14,782 nt of DNA from Bacteroidales bacterium (lineage in GTDB: Bacteria > Bacteroidota > Bacteroidia > Bacteroidales > GCA-2748055): contig JAGLTY010000016.1 of the NCBI GenBank assembly GCA_023135025.1, positions 1 to 14,782 of the forward strand, in the 5' to 3' direction. Shown here in pieces: positions 7,027 to 14,782 of this stretch. Made by a program: the position numbers and the translations under genes. The notes beneath the pieces are model-generated. The model did not search any database, had not been told where the DNA came from, and was given only the letters and a program-made list of their open reading frames with translations. Position 1 is the stretch's first letter; the number at the start of each line of letters is the position of its first letter.

Positions 7027-8463
7027 ATGAAGATTAACAAGACCAAGAAAAGAGATATTGAAGGGAGCCGGATCATACTGGTGAGGAAGAAAGCGGAGCT
7101 AGATGGATTTATAACAGACCCGGCCGAGAAATCGTATATCAGTAAGCGGATGGCCGGGGAGAAAAATGTAGCCATTCTGAACCGACTGGACCATGTGGTT
7201 CTCTTCAGGAGCCTTGAAAATGAAGATGCACCAAAAACCACCCGGCTCGAAAATGCCAGGAAAGCAGGATTTGAGATTCATTCCATTTTAATTGATCATG
7301 AGTTAACATCGGTCACTGTGATCAATGGAGGAGTGGAACAGGAAGAGTGCATAGCTTTTGCCGAAGGGGTGGCACTGACCAACTACCAGTTCCTGAAATA
7401 TCTGTCGGCAGATCATACCAAAAAACATCCTCTTAATGAATTGTACTTTCAGGATGAAGGCCTTTCCGAAGATCATGTGAAGAACCTGGAGAATCTGGTC
7501 AATGCTGTCTATCTGACCCGTGACCTGGTGAATGAACCCCTCTCTTACCTGACTGCGGTTCAGCTTTCCAAAGAGATCGAAAAGATGGGCAATGCTTCCG
7601 GTTATACAGTGGAGGTGTTCAACAAAAAAAAGATCGAATCATTGAAAATGGGGGGATTGCTGGCTGTCAATAAAGGAAGTGTGGACCCACCCACCTTCTC
7701 CATCCTCACATGGAAACCGGAAAATGCCGTCAATGAGCGTCCCATTGTACTGGTTGGGAAAGGAGTGGTTTTTGATACCGGAGGACTCAGTCTGAAGCCC
7801 ACACTCGACTCCATGGACTATATGAAATGCGATATGGGTGGAGCCGCTGCTGTTGCCGGTGCATTTTATGCGGTGGCAAAAAACAGACTCCCCGTCTGGG
7901 TGGTTGGACTGGTACCTGCCACCGATAACAGGCCCGATGGCAATGCCTATGTTCCCGGCGATGTAATCACCATGTATGATGGCACCACGGTTGAAGTACT
8001 AAATACCGATGCCGAAGGGCGCATGCTGCTTGCCGATGCACTCAGTTATGCAAAACAGTATGATCCCGAATTGGTTATTGAACTCTCCACACTAACAGGT
8101 TCTGCACATATGGCCATTGATAAATATGGCATTGTGGGAATGGGAAATGCAACCCGTGAGGTAATGGAAAACCTGAAAGCAAGTGGCGAACAGTGTTCCG
8201 AAAGAGTGGCCGAGTTCCCATTCTGGGACGAATATAAGGAACAACTGGAATCAGATATTGCGGATCTGAAAAACATTGGTGGGAAATATGCCGGGGCCAT
8301 CACCGCTGGAAAATTTCTTGAGCACTTTACCGATTATCCATATATCCACCTGGATATTGCCGGACCCTCATACAACAAGGTCCCATTCAACTACAGGGGT
8401 AAAGGAGGCAGCGGTGTAGGCGTCAGGATCCTCTTTCACTTCTTTCTCAACCGGTCCCATTAA
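7027..8463 (+). CDS. pepA: M17 leucyl aminopeptidase
   Basis: A 478-residue cytosolic metallopeptidase of the M17 family, which removes N-terminal amino acids from peptides with two metal ions. The metal and catalytic residues line up with the bovine and E. coli enzymes: Lys245 and Asp250 in VGKGVVFDTGG, catalytic Lys257 (LSLKP), Asp269 (KCDMGGAAA), and Asp328, Glu330 and Arg332 in NTDAEGRMLLADAL. STLTGSAHMAI and the late AGAITAGKFLEHF segment are also typical. The N-terminal domain (about 1-165) is the weakly conserved M17 N-domain. The length is usual for the family. It starts one base after the histidine kinase stop and ends 12 bases before pdxA, so it lies inside an apparent four-gene operon. 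The role is probably peptide turnover; any regulatory link with the kinase is inference. Confidence 0.95.
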   Translation: MKINKTKKRDIEGSRIILVRKKAELDGFITDPAEKSYISKRMAGEKNVAILNRLDHVVLFRSLENEDAPKTTRLENARKAGFEIHSILIDHELTSVTVINGGVEQEECIAFAEGVALTNYQFLKYLSADHTKKHPLNELYFQDEGLSEDHVKNLENLVNAVYLTRDLVNEPLSYLTAVQLSKEIEKMGNASGYTVEVFNKKKIESLKMGGLLAVNKGSVDPPTFSILTWKPENAVNERPIVLVGKGVVFDTGGLSLKPTLDSMDYMKCDMGGAAAVAGAFYAVAKNRLPVWVVGLVPATDNRPDGNAYVPGDVITMYDGTTVEVLNTDAEGRMLLADALSYAKQYDPELVIELSTLTGSAHMAIDKYGIVGMGNATREVMENLKASGEQCSERVAEFPFWDEYKEQLESDIADLKNIGGKYAGAITAGKFLEHFTDYPYIHLDIAGPSYNKVPFNYRGKGGSGVGVRILFHFFLNRSH

Positions 8464-8475
8464 TCTAAACAATCC

Positions 8476-9570
8476 ATGAAAGACAAAATCAAAATAGGAA
8501 TATCCCATGGTGACATCAACGGGATCAGTTACGAGGTGATTATAAAAACCCTGATGGACAATCGCATCAATGAGATCTGCACTCCTATTATTTATGGTTC
8601 CCCCAAAGTGGCAGCATACCACAAGAAAGCCCTGAATATTGAGAACTTCTCTCCCACAGGGATCAATTCACCAGACGAAGCCAGGGGAAATAAAACCTAT
8701 ATTATCAACTGTGTGGATGAGAACATCCGGGTGGAACTTGGTAAATCTACTGAAAGCGCAGGAATTGATTCTTTCAAAGCACTGAAAGCAGCCACAGACG
8801 CCCTGGAATCAGGTAAAATTGATGCGCTGGTCACCGGACCTGTCAATAAACAGAATATCCAGCACTCCGAATTCAATTACAGTGGCCATACTGAGTACCT
8901 GCAGGCCCGTTTCAAAGTCGATGAGGTGATGATGCTAATGGTCAGTGACCTCTTAAAAGTAGGGCTGGTAGCCGGACATGTGCCCATATCAGCGTTAAGC
9001 TCGATGATCACCAAAGAGCTGATTATTGAAAAATTAAAGATTCTTGCCCGGTCATTGCTGGTAGACTTTGGTATCAGGAATCCTCGCATCGCTGTATTGG
9101 GACTCAATCCACATGCTGGCGATGACGGTCTGCTTGGCAGCGAAGAGCAGAAGGTCATTACCCCAGCCATTGATCAGGCCAAAAAGCTCGGTATTACAGT
9201 ATTCGGACCCTATGCGGCTGATGGTTTTTTTGGCGCAGGCCGGTTCAGCCGTTTCGATGCAGTACTGGCCATGTACCACGACCAGGGACTTGCCCCCTTT
9301 AAATCGCTGAGCATGGATAGTGGTGTGAACTTTACTGCCGGCCTGCCGGTGGTTCGAACCAGTCCGGCCCATGGAACAGCCTACGAACTGGCAGGAAAGA
9401 ACGAAGCATCGGCCGACTCCTTCAGAAATGCCCTCTACCTGGCCATCGATGTGGCACGTAACAGGGAGTTATACAAAGAGATCTCTGCCGACCCGCTTGT
9501 TGCAGGTTATACAAATAACAGTGGGAGGGATGAATCACCAGAGGACCTGGAGGCCTCAACCGAAACTTAG
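8476..9570 (+). CDS. pdxA: 4-hydroxythreonine-4-phosphate dehydrogenase
   Basis: A 364-residue PdxA, the NAD-dependent, metal-dependent enzyme of the DXP-dependent pyridoxal phosphate pathway that oxidises 4-phosphohydroxy-L-threonine. Family motifs in order: GISHGDINGISYEV near the N-terminus (the GDPxGIGPE segment in enteric enzymes; an altered form), VTGPVNK, SGHTEYL (His138-Thr139, substrate contact), GHVPIS (metal ligand His168), GLNPHAGDDG (His213) and AMYHDQGLAPFK (His268). DSGVNFTAGLPVVRTSPAHGTA is the usual C-terminal signature. Length is slightly above the E. coli enzyme (329), with a hydrophilic tail ending in ESPEDLEASTET. It lies 12 bases after the M17 peptidase and 8 bases before the TonB-dependent receptor. 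A PdxB/PdxJ partner is not in the window. Confidence 0.95.
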   Translation: MKDKIKIGISHGDINGISYEVIIKTLMDNRINEICTPIIYGSPKVAAYHKKALNIENFSPTGINSPDEARGNKTYIINCVDENIRVELGKSTESAGIDSFKALKAATDALESGKIDALVTGPVNKQNIQHSEFNYSGHTEYLQARFKVDEVMMLMVSDLLKVGLVAGHVPISALSSMITKELIIEKLKILARSLLVDFGIRNPRIAVLGLNPHAGDDGLLGSEEQKVITPAIDQAKKLGITVFGPYAADGFFGAGRFSRFDAVLAMYHDQGLAPFKSLSMDSGVNFTAGLPVVRTSPAHGTAYELAGKNEASADSFRNALYLAIDVARNRELYKEISADPLVAGYTNNSGRDESPEDLEASTET

Positions 9571-9578
9571 GACCTCAA

Positions 9579-11582
9579 ATGGAACCTGTGGTATTCAAAC
9601 ACTGGTCCAACCGAAAGTGGGCAGTGCTGGCCAGTCTTCATAAAGTTATTATTATCTGCACCCTCTGTTTTAGTTACAACCTTCTGGCCCAGGAGATGGT
9701 CACGGGCCGGCCTGACAGCAGCCAGGTACAGATCCACATAGAATTAGAAGAGGTTGAAGCACTGGCCGGGTTACCGGCCGATCTGGAGACAGTATCATTG
9801 AAACCTCTAGTTGCGATTACAGCCCGGGATATCAGTTCCGCACCAGCAACTGCACTGGAAGATCTATTGGAGTACATTCCACAGGTCGACATCCGTCACC
9901 GGGGAAAACACGGAACCCAGGCTGACCTAACCATCCAGGGTGGAACTTTTGATCAGTCCATGGTGCTACTTAACGGGATCAATATATCAGATCCACAAAC
10001 CGGTCACTTCCAAATGAACCTCCCGGTCGACCTTTCGGCACTTTACCAAGTTGAAGTGATCACAGGATCGGCCTCCCGTCGATTTGGCACCAATGCATTC
10101 AGTGGTGCCCTCAACCTGGTCACCCGACCGGCAGACTCCACATTTATTACTTCGGGATTCCGATACGGGCAACATAACTTCTATAAAGCATTCTTTAACG
10201 CCAACATTGGCGGCCAATATGTTTCCACCATAGCCAGTGTTTCTACATCAGGCAGTGACGGATACAGGGAGAATACAGATTTTCGGAATACACATACCTA
10301 TATCCATTCATCTTTCAAACCCGGCAGATTCCATGCCCATTTGATGCTTGGACTGAACCACAGGGAATTCGGTGCCAATGCATTCTATACACCTGCATTT
10401 AAAGACCAGTATGAAGAAACCACCACGGGATTAACGGCCCTGAAGATGGTGCTGCACAGGCCCCGGTCCAGGCTGACCATGAACACCTATTTGAAAATCA
10501 ACAGGGATCACTTCCTGCTTGACAGGAATGACCCTTCATTTTATGTAAATGACCACCTCACCAGGGTGTCAGGTCTGGATCTGAATGGACAGGTGTCCAC
10601 CATTGCAGGAATTATCCACTCCGGGCTCCAATTCCGAAGGGAGCAAATCAACAGCACTTCACTGGGAGAACCCCTTGGTCCAGATCATTTTATACACTAT
10701 CGCGACGAGATTATTTTTACCAATGGTCATGTCCGAAACCAGATCAACTGGAACATCAATCATTCCTTAGAAGGAAAGTGGGTGGCACTTTCAGGGGGTA
10801 TCCTGGTACACCTGAACTCAGACCTGGGTCTTCATCCCTACTTTTTTCCGGGATTTGATATCAGGTTGAAGCTTCCCGGATCAGTCAGGCTCTTTTCTTC
10901 CCTGAACCACTCCATGAGGCTGCCGACATTTACCGACCTTTATTACCAGGGACCTAATAATGCAGGAAATCCTGATTTACTTCCTGAAAAGGCCACCACC
11001 TTTGAGTTGGGAATATATGGCAAATCGACAAAAATGCAAGTCAGCATTAACGGTTTTTACAGGCAGGGCAGGGAGCTGATCGATTGGATCTGGTTGGAGG
11101 ATGAAAAATGGCATACCCTGAATCTAACCAGGGTCGATGCAGCCGGGGGGGATGTCCATTTGACATACACCGGCGGAAACACAACGGATCGGGGATCTCT
11201 ACTAGACAAAGTGAATGTGTCCTATACATTCACCCACCTGACAAAAGTATCCGATGATGTCATCTCAAGGTACCAGTTGGATAACCTGCGTCATAAGGTG
11301 ATGCTGGCCACAGACCTCAGGTTGATGCCCAAATTCTTCATGTCGATCAGAATGGTCTATCAGGACAGAAATGGAAGCTACCTGAAATACGATGCAGGGA
11401 CCGGTCAAACAAAACAGGCTCCTTATGATCCTTTCCTGGTACTGGATATGAAACTTGCCTGCTCAGCTGGAAGGATAACCCTTTTTCTTGAGGTGACAAA
11501 CTTATTGGATGTTACATACAACGATATTGGAAATGTGATCCAGCCCGGAAGATGGATCATGGCTGGAATTGAAATCCGCTGA
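9579..11582 (+). CDS. TonB-dependent outer-membrane receptor, BtuB-like
   Basis: A 667-residue outer-membrane receptor. The N-terminus has an unusually long basic n-region before the hydrophobic core (about residues 22-36) and the cleavage region NLLAQ; an internal GTG about 14 codons in would give a more normal signal peptide. The plug domain (about 60-170) contains LEDLLEYIPQVDIR, DLTIQGGTFDQSMVLLNGI, NDPQTGH-like SDPQTGHF, and FGTNAFSGALNLVTR. These match the BtuB/CirA type of plug. The rest forms the 22-strand barrel, ending in the aromatic-rich C-terminal strand GRWIMAGIEIR. There is no carboxypeptidase-regulatory-like N-terminal domain and no SusD partner, so it is not a SusC-type glycan transporter. 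Substrate is unknown; adjacency to pdxA is not enough to propose a vitamin. It is last in the plus-strand operon and its stop is 3 bases from the stop of the convergent gene. Confidence 0.92.
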   Translation: MEPVVFKHWSNRKWAVLASLHKVIIICTLCFSYNLLAQEMVTGRPDSSQVQIHIELEEVEALAGLPADLETVSLKPLVAITARDISSAPATALEDLLEYIPQVDIRHRGKHGTQADLTIQGGTFDQSMVLLNGINISDPQTGHFQMNLPVDLSALYQVEVITGSASRRFGTNAFSGALNLVTRPADSTFITSGFRYGQHNFYKAFFNANIGGQYVSTIASVSTSGSDGYRENTDFRNTHTYIHSSFKPGRFHAHLMLGLNHREFGANAFYTPAFKDQYEETTTGLTALKMVLHRPRSRLTMNTYLKINRDHFLLDRNDPSFYVNDHLTRVSGLDLNGQVSTIAGIIHSGLQFRREQINSTSLGEPLGPDHFIHYRDEIIFTNGHVRNQINWNINHSLEGKWVALSGGILVHLNSDLGLHPYFFPGFDIRLKLPGSVRLFSSLNHSMRLPTFTDLYYQGPNNAGNPDLLPEKATTFELGIYGKSTKMQVSINGFYRQGRELIDWIWLEDEKWHTLNLTRVDAAGGDVHLTYTGGNTTDRGSLLDKVNVSYTFTHLTKVSDDVISRYQLDNLRHKVMLATDLRLMPKFFMSIRMVYQDRNGSYLKYDAGTGQTKQAPYDPFLVLDMKLACSAGRITLFLEVTNLLDVTYNDIGNVIQPGRWIMAGIEIR

Positions 11583-11585
11583 TCT

Positions 11586-12326
11586 TTAATAATAATGGTA
11601 AACCAGTTGCTGTTTATAAACGAACTGGAACAGCTGGTCCTCCACCGGGAAGCAAAACATGTAATAGTCTGTATCACGGGTCCTGGGAAAATATACATAG
11701 CCGTTAACTACCTTGCCGGGAGGTAAGCTGGTAAAACGGAAAATCTCCTCTTTCACAATTTCTTTTTCCTGCTTGATCACGCTGATGTTATTGCTGATCT
11801 GATGATCCCGCGTCACATAGTGTTCCACGATACCAAGTGTGTTGAATACAGCATCCACAATATATCCCGGATTCTCCGTGGCTATGAAAGCTGTCGTATT
11901 GGCCATGAGGCCAATTCCCGCTTCCAGGAAGCCCAGGAAGGAGTTTGTACTTTTCTCTCCCGCTTTGGCTTCAAGGGTCTCTTCATAATGGTGCAGGATC
12001 CGTTCCGGATGTATGGCCATTCTAGGAGGAAACATCGAAGAATCAGCTATCGAACTATTCAGCAGGACATAATAGAAATCGGGAGGATTGAGGGATAGCA
12101 CCCGGGGGGTTCGGTTAATCACCACAAAATCAAATACCAGATTCTCTCCATGTATCCCGTCATAACCCAGCTCAACCTCAATGCTGTCGTTACTAAGGGA
12201 TATATATTCGCGCCCCATTTCGTAATGTCCTTCGGGTGCTTCCGGGGTAATCTGTGTGACCACCCTGGGTGCCGTACATGACAAGAAGAGCAGGAGAAAA
12301 ACCGGCAGGTAGTAAAATTTTTCCAT
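11586..12326 (-). CDS. Lipoprotein of unknown family
   Basis: A 246-residue protein with a hydrophobic signal sequence and lipobox LFLSC (lipidated Cys17), followed by TAPRVV. I do not recognise the family. Residues about 45-110 look like a beta-rich domain (IEVELGYDGI, LVFDFVVINRTPRVLSL), reminiscent of small immunoglobulin-like or DUF-type envelope proteins. A central stretch FLGFLEAGIGLMANTTAFIA (about 140-160) is hydrophobic and helical, and could be an amphipathic or membrane-associating segment. The C-terminus is again beta-like and rich in Tyr and Phe (VVNGYVYFPRTRDTDYYMFCFPV, residues about 210-232, abridged here as the PGKVVNGYVYFPR part). It is probably anchored on the periplasmic face or surface of the outer membrane. 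It lies 64 bases after gcvH on the same strand, separated by a terminator, and converges on the TonB receptor with 3 bases between stops. Confidence 0.8.
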   Translation of the reverse strand: MEKFYYLPVFLLLFLSCTAPRVVTQITPEAPEGHYEMGREYISLSNDSIEVELGYDGIHGENLVFDFVVINRTPRVLSLNPPDFYYVLLNSSIADSSMFPPRMAIHPERILHHYEETLEAKAGEKSTNSFLGFLEAGIGLMANTTAFIATENPGYIVDAVFNTLGIVEHYVTRDHQISNNISVIKQEKEIVKEEIFRFTSLPPGKVVNGYVYFPRTRDTDYYMFCFPVEDQLFQFVYKQQLVYHYY

Positions 12327-12351
12327 TTTCTAGTGTGTCTGACAGTGGATC

Positions 12352-12380
12352 AAACACAAAAACCCTGCCGAAAACCAGGG
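12352..12380 (-). terminator. Intrinsic terminator after gcvH
   Basis: On the minus strand, 10 bases after the gcvH stop, CCCTG-GTTTTCGG-CAGGG forms a 5-bp GC-rich stem with an 8-base loop followed directly by TTTTTGTGTTT. Stem plus T-tract is the standard rho-independent design. The stem is short, so read-through into the lipoprotein gene downstream (start 12326) is possible. Confidence 0.6.
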
Positions 12381-12390
12381 AGTTAAGACC

Positions 12391-12768
12391 TTACCCGATC
12401 AGGTTGTTGTACTCATTGGCCGAAATTAAATCATCCAGCTGTGAAGGATCGGCCATCTTTATCCGGATCATCCATCCATCATCAAAAGGCTCTGAATTAA
12501 TCAGTTCAGGAGTATCCTCGAGGGCAGTATTTACTTCAATTACCTCTCCATCAACAGGCATGTAAAGATCCGAAACAGTTTTGACAGCCTCTATGGTTCC
12601 AAAGGTATCTCCCTTTGAAAGGGCCTCTCCAACGGTCTCTATCTCAACAAATACCACATCCCCCAGTTCTCCCTGGGCAAAATCGGTCACTCCAACCACA
12701 ATTTCATCACCTTCCACACGAATCCATTCGTGTTCAGCGGTGTATTTAAGTTCTGCAGGAACGCTCAT
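12391..12768 (-). CDS. gcvH: Glycine cleavage system H protein
   Basis: A 125-residue lipoyl carrier protein of the glycine cleavage system. It shuttles the aminomethyl group from the P-protein (glycine decarboxylase) to the T-protein and is reoxidised by the L-protein. The lipoylated lysine is Lys63 in TIEAVKTVSDLYMP, placed as in E. coli (Lys64). Flanking family motifs are YTAEHEWI at the start, VGVTDFAQGELGDVVFVE, and INSEPFDDGWMIRIK near the C-terminus. Length is normal. It lies 85 bases downstream of sprA on the same strand, with its own -7-like element in the gap, and is followed by an intrinsic terminator. The leader before the ATG is almost pure A/T without a Shine-Dalgarno, as usual in Bacteroidota. 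Partner genes gcvT and gcvP are not in the window. Confidence 0.97.
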   Translation of the reverse strand: MSVPAELKYTAEHEWIRVEGDEIVVGVTDFAQGELGDVVFVEIETVGEALSKGDTFGTIEAVKTVSDLYMPVDGEVIEVNTALEDTPELINSEPFDDGWMIRIKMADPSQLDDLISANEYNNLIG

Positions 12769-12789
12769 AAATAATAATTATTAGTTATT

Positions 12790-12797
12790 CAAATGTA
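12790..12797 (-). promoter_or_regulatory. Bacteroidota -7 element before gcvH
   Basis: Read on the minus strand, TACATTTG matches the consensus TAnnTTTG exactly and is part of TATTACATTTG, the same 11 bases seen before the histidine kinase. It ends 21 bases before the gcvH ATG, leaving a short A/T-rich leader. No good TTTG is visible at -33. It implies that gcvH can be transcribed independently of sprA. Confidence 0.45.
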
Positions 12798-12853
12798 ATA
12801 CATTCCTGATGAATTTCTACCTGCTTAAAATCATAAAATTGTACGATCCGGAG

Positions 12854-14782
12854 TTACAGAGTGAATGTCATACTGAACCCTACATTGTAATTTGCATTCG
12901 GATAACTATTTGAAATGTAAGGTGTTGTAAGTCGCTGATCGTAGAAAGCCCTCACGGTAAACTTATCGCTCAGCATATAATCGGCCGAAGCTTTCAGACT
13001 GAAGATGGTCTGTCCCGCCGTAATCTCGCTGCCCGAGAGGTCCTCCAGTTTCCGGATCACCGTCCGGTTGTTCCGCATGGAAAGATCGAACCGAATATTC
13101 AGATCGCTGGATAACTCCTTCTGATTAATGATCAATGGAACCTCATTGAACCTGTAACCTGCCCCAACAATGAATTCAGCACTATTCACCTCATTCACCT
13201 GTGTATTGGCCATATTCATGGCTACGGTCCTGGAGCGCTTGTACTCGACACGGGTGGTCAGGCTGTTCTTCCAGTCCAAATTGACACCAAAGAGTGGACT
13301 GAAATTTTCATTGATGCTCACCGTATTGATATTCTGTTCCACCATAAAATTCCCCTGCAGGTCGGTTATAATGGGAACCCCGCTGATGGTGTCAGCCACG
13401 TAAAACGGATTGTTGATAAAGGAACCAACGCTGTATGTGGAGCGGTAGGAGTGGTTCATTACAATGGAGTTCACATATTTCTGAAGTGCCTCAATCTTTC
13501 CCAATCCGTCGAAACGCACCTGCCAGTTGGGCATAATCTTCAGAATCGATTTGATGGCATTCATGGCGATATCATCGGGTGATCTTCCCCCGTATGCCGC
13601 CAGAAATGCAGGGATCAGTACCTCCTGCGAGGTGGGCCCATACCCTGCCACATAGTCTGTATTGGAACTGTCCGGCGGAAGCACCACTCCGGTATTATTG
13701 GTATACTCCCTGCCCAGGCGCTCCGAGATGGTCTTCCTGTACTCATTCTTAAGCAGGTCGAACGATTCGGACGACTCCACCTTGTCATCGATCTTCTCAA
13801 ACGCTGTTCCCAGAAAGATATAGGACATGCTGAAGTTTCCACTAAATATTCTTCCCCGCGCCGAATCGGCAGGTAGGGAGCCGTCTGCATTGGCTGTATA
13901 ATATTCAGAAAAATTGGAGGAGAACATTCGGTTTGCAGTCACATCAATTTTCAATCCATTGAATGGTTCAATAGTCATCCTGGCGGTAAACCGCTCAGTA
14001 TGGTTCATTGCATAAGGTTCATTGAGGGTCTGATCGGTGGTAAGTGCACCCCTTTCAAAAGAGTTGTATGCATACCCCTGCTCCTGCCATCCCGTAATAA
14101 AAGCCCAACCCGGTTCCATCTGTCCACCCACCATATGCGTTCCGAATCTGAAATTATCTATTCCGTAATTATAACCGGGCAGCAGGGTTCCACCGCTCCT
14201 CGAATAGGTGAGGTTCAGGGTTCGGACACTCATCAGGATCCTGACAGTGGATTCTGCAATAAAAATCAGTGGGCTCTGCCCCTTTTCGATGGTTCCGGTC
14301 ACCACTACCCTGGCGCTACGGATCGCCTTTTCCGAGGTGATCCTGATCCGTGTATTGCTGAGAACCTCAGTCTTAACCTCCACTGGCTGGTTGTTCTCGT
14401 CAAAAACTTCAACAGAGATGTTTTCTGTCTTCAGGTTATGTACCACATAGCGGGCCCTCCCCTCACGCAGGTATAGATTCTCTTTGGTATAAATTTTGGT
14501 CTTGATCCTGGTTTCGGCCTCCCTGGCCCTGGTCCGTGCATTGCGGTACTTGGCATTGATATCCTTCAGGTAGGAAATTTTATTGTAGAGGTTCACAAAA
14601 TTCAACTGTCCATTCAGCTGGATGGTGTTGGAGTTCTTGATGGTATTCCCAAGGTTGATGGCACCATACACCGGATCGTCGGGGATAATGGGACCCACAT
14701 CCCAACCATATGTTCCACCATACCGCGCATTGGCCGAGGTCCAGTTGAGCAGTGGGATCTTGTTGATGGGAATGGTATAGGA
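12854..14782 (-). CDS. sprA: SprA/Sov, type IX secretion translocon protein, C-terminal part, runs off the right edge
   Basis: The frame is open from the right edge to a TAA at 12854-12856 (642 residues visible) and has no start in the window; a GTG at 14698 is merely internal. SprA forms the giant outer-membrane beta-barrel pore of the type IX secretion system and is needed for gliding in motile members. Family-specific stretches include PINKIPLLNWTSANARYGGT and GWDVGPIIPDDPVYGAINLG near the edge, KNSNTIQLNGQLNFVNLYNK, the charged segment KYRNARTRAREAETRIKTK, and the GRSPDDIAMNAIKSILKIMPNW region. The last residues, NANYNVGFSMTFTL, form a typical C-terminal beta strand. Full-length SprA proteins are about 2,300-2,500 residues, so roughly a quarter is here. 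It is followed by gcvH. Its presence implies the organism has a type IX system and CTD-tagged secreted proteins. Confidence 0.95.
   Translation of the reverse strand, partial: SYTIPINKIPLLNWTSANARYGGTYGWDVGPIIPDDPVYGAINLGNTIKNSNTIQLNGQLNFVNLYNKISYLKDINAKYRNARTRAREAETRIKTKIYTKENLYLREGRARYVVHNLKTENISVEVFDENNQPVEVKTEVLSNTRIRITSEKAIRSARVVVTGTIEKGQSPLIFIAESTVRILMSVRTLNLTYSRSGGTLLPGYNYGIDNFRFGTHMVGGQMEPGWAFITGWQEQGYAYNSFERGALTTDQTLNEPYAMNHTERFTARMTIEPFNGLKIDVTANRMFSSNFSEYYTANADGSLPADSARGRIFSGNFSMSYIFLGTAFEKIDDKVESSESFDLLKNEYRKTISERLGREYTNNTGVVLPPDSSNTDYVAGYGPTSQEVLIPAFLAAYGGRSPDDIAMNAIKSILKIMPNWQVRFDGLGKIEALQKYVNSIVMNHSYRSTYSVGSFINNPFYVADTISGVPIITDLQGNFMVEQNINTVSINENFSPLFGVNLDWKNSLTTRVEYKRSRTVAMNMANTQVNEVNSAEFIVGAGYRFNEVPLIINQKELSSDLNIRFDLSMRNNRTVIRKLEDLSGSEITAGQTIFSLKASADYMLSDKFTVRAFYDQRLTTPYISNSYPNANYNVGFSMTFTL

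Noticed and set aside
8877..9372. Minus-strand open frames opposite pdxA
   Set aside because: No domain or promoter support; the plus strand encodes an intact PdxA with all metal ligands.
11583..11585. Bidirectional terminator between the convergent TonB receptor and lipoprotein genes
   Set aside because: Only 3 bases separate the stops and I see no GC-rich stem with a T-tract there.
12773..12782. AATAATTATT palindrome before gcvH as an operator
   Set aside because: Pure A/T and short; such strings are expected by chance in the A/T-rich leaders of this phylum.
12854..14698. A complete 614-residue protein starting at GTG 14698
   Set aside because: The same frame continues open to the window edge with SprA-specific sequence (NKIPLLNW and GWD just upstream), so the GTG is internal and the gene is partial.

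Overview
The window looks like chromosomal DNA from a Bacteroidota bacterium, probably of the Bacteroidales/Marinilabiliales type. The right edge carries the C-terminal part of SprA (Sov), the giant outer-membrane translocon protein of the type IX secretion system, which is confined to this phylum. There is also a TonB-dependent receptor, two lipoproteins, a 7TMR-DISM histidine kinase, AT-rich leaders with little Shine-Dalgarno signal, and two exact copies of the Bacteroidota -7 promoter element (TAnnTTTG). I see no tRNA, rRNA, CRISPR array, insertion sequence, phage gene or attachment site. The DNA is almost fully coding; the largest gaps are just over 100 bases and no stretch of more than 300 bases lacks a gene.

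Layout, left to right. (1) 1-2754, minus strand: an apparent operon read ABC ATPase, then ABC-2 permease (4-base overlap), then a secreted M1-family metallopeptidase that runs off the left edge. (2) 2860-4435, plus strand: a one-iron (class II) superoxide reductase-like protein followed by a radical SAM protein with extra C-terminal cysteines. (3) 4443-4985, minus strand: a small lipoprotein with an NTF2/SnoaL-like domain. (4) 5094-11582, plus strand: four tightly packed genes (gaps of 1, 12 and 8 bases), namely a 7TMR-DISM sensor histidine kinase, an M17 leucyl aminopeptidase, PdxA (vitamin B6 synthesis) and a BtuB-like TonB-dependent receptor. (5) 11586-12326, minus strand: a lipoprotein of unknown family. 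(6) 12391-14782, minus strand: sprA (partial) followed by gcvH, with a promoter candidate before gcvH and an intrinsic terminator after it.

Most genes are conserved housekeeping or cell-envelope functions. I found no strong case for a wholly new multi-gene system. The items most worth a second look are the superoxide reductase whose usual Glu-Lys pair before the first iron-ligand His reads Asp-Arg; the ABC-2 exporter/M1 peptidase operon; the orphan sensor kinase that appears to lead a peptidase/PdxA/TonB-receptor operon; the radical SAM enzyme of unknown substrate beside the superoxide reductase; and two lipoproteins of unclear role.
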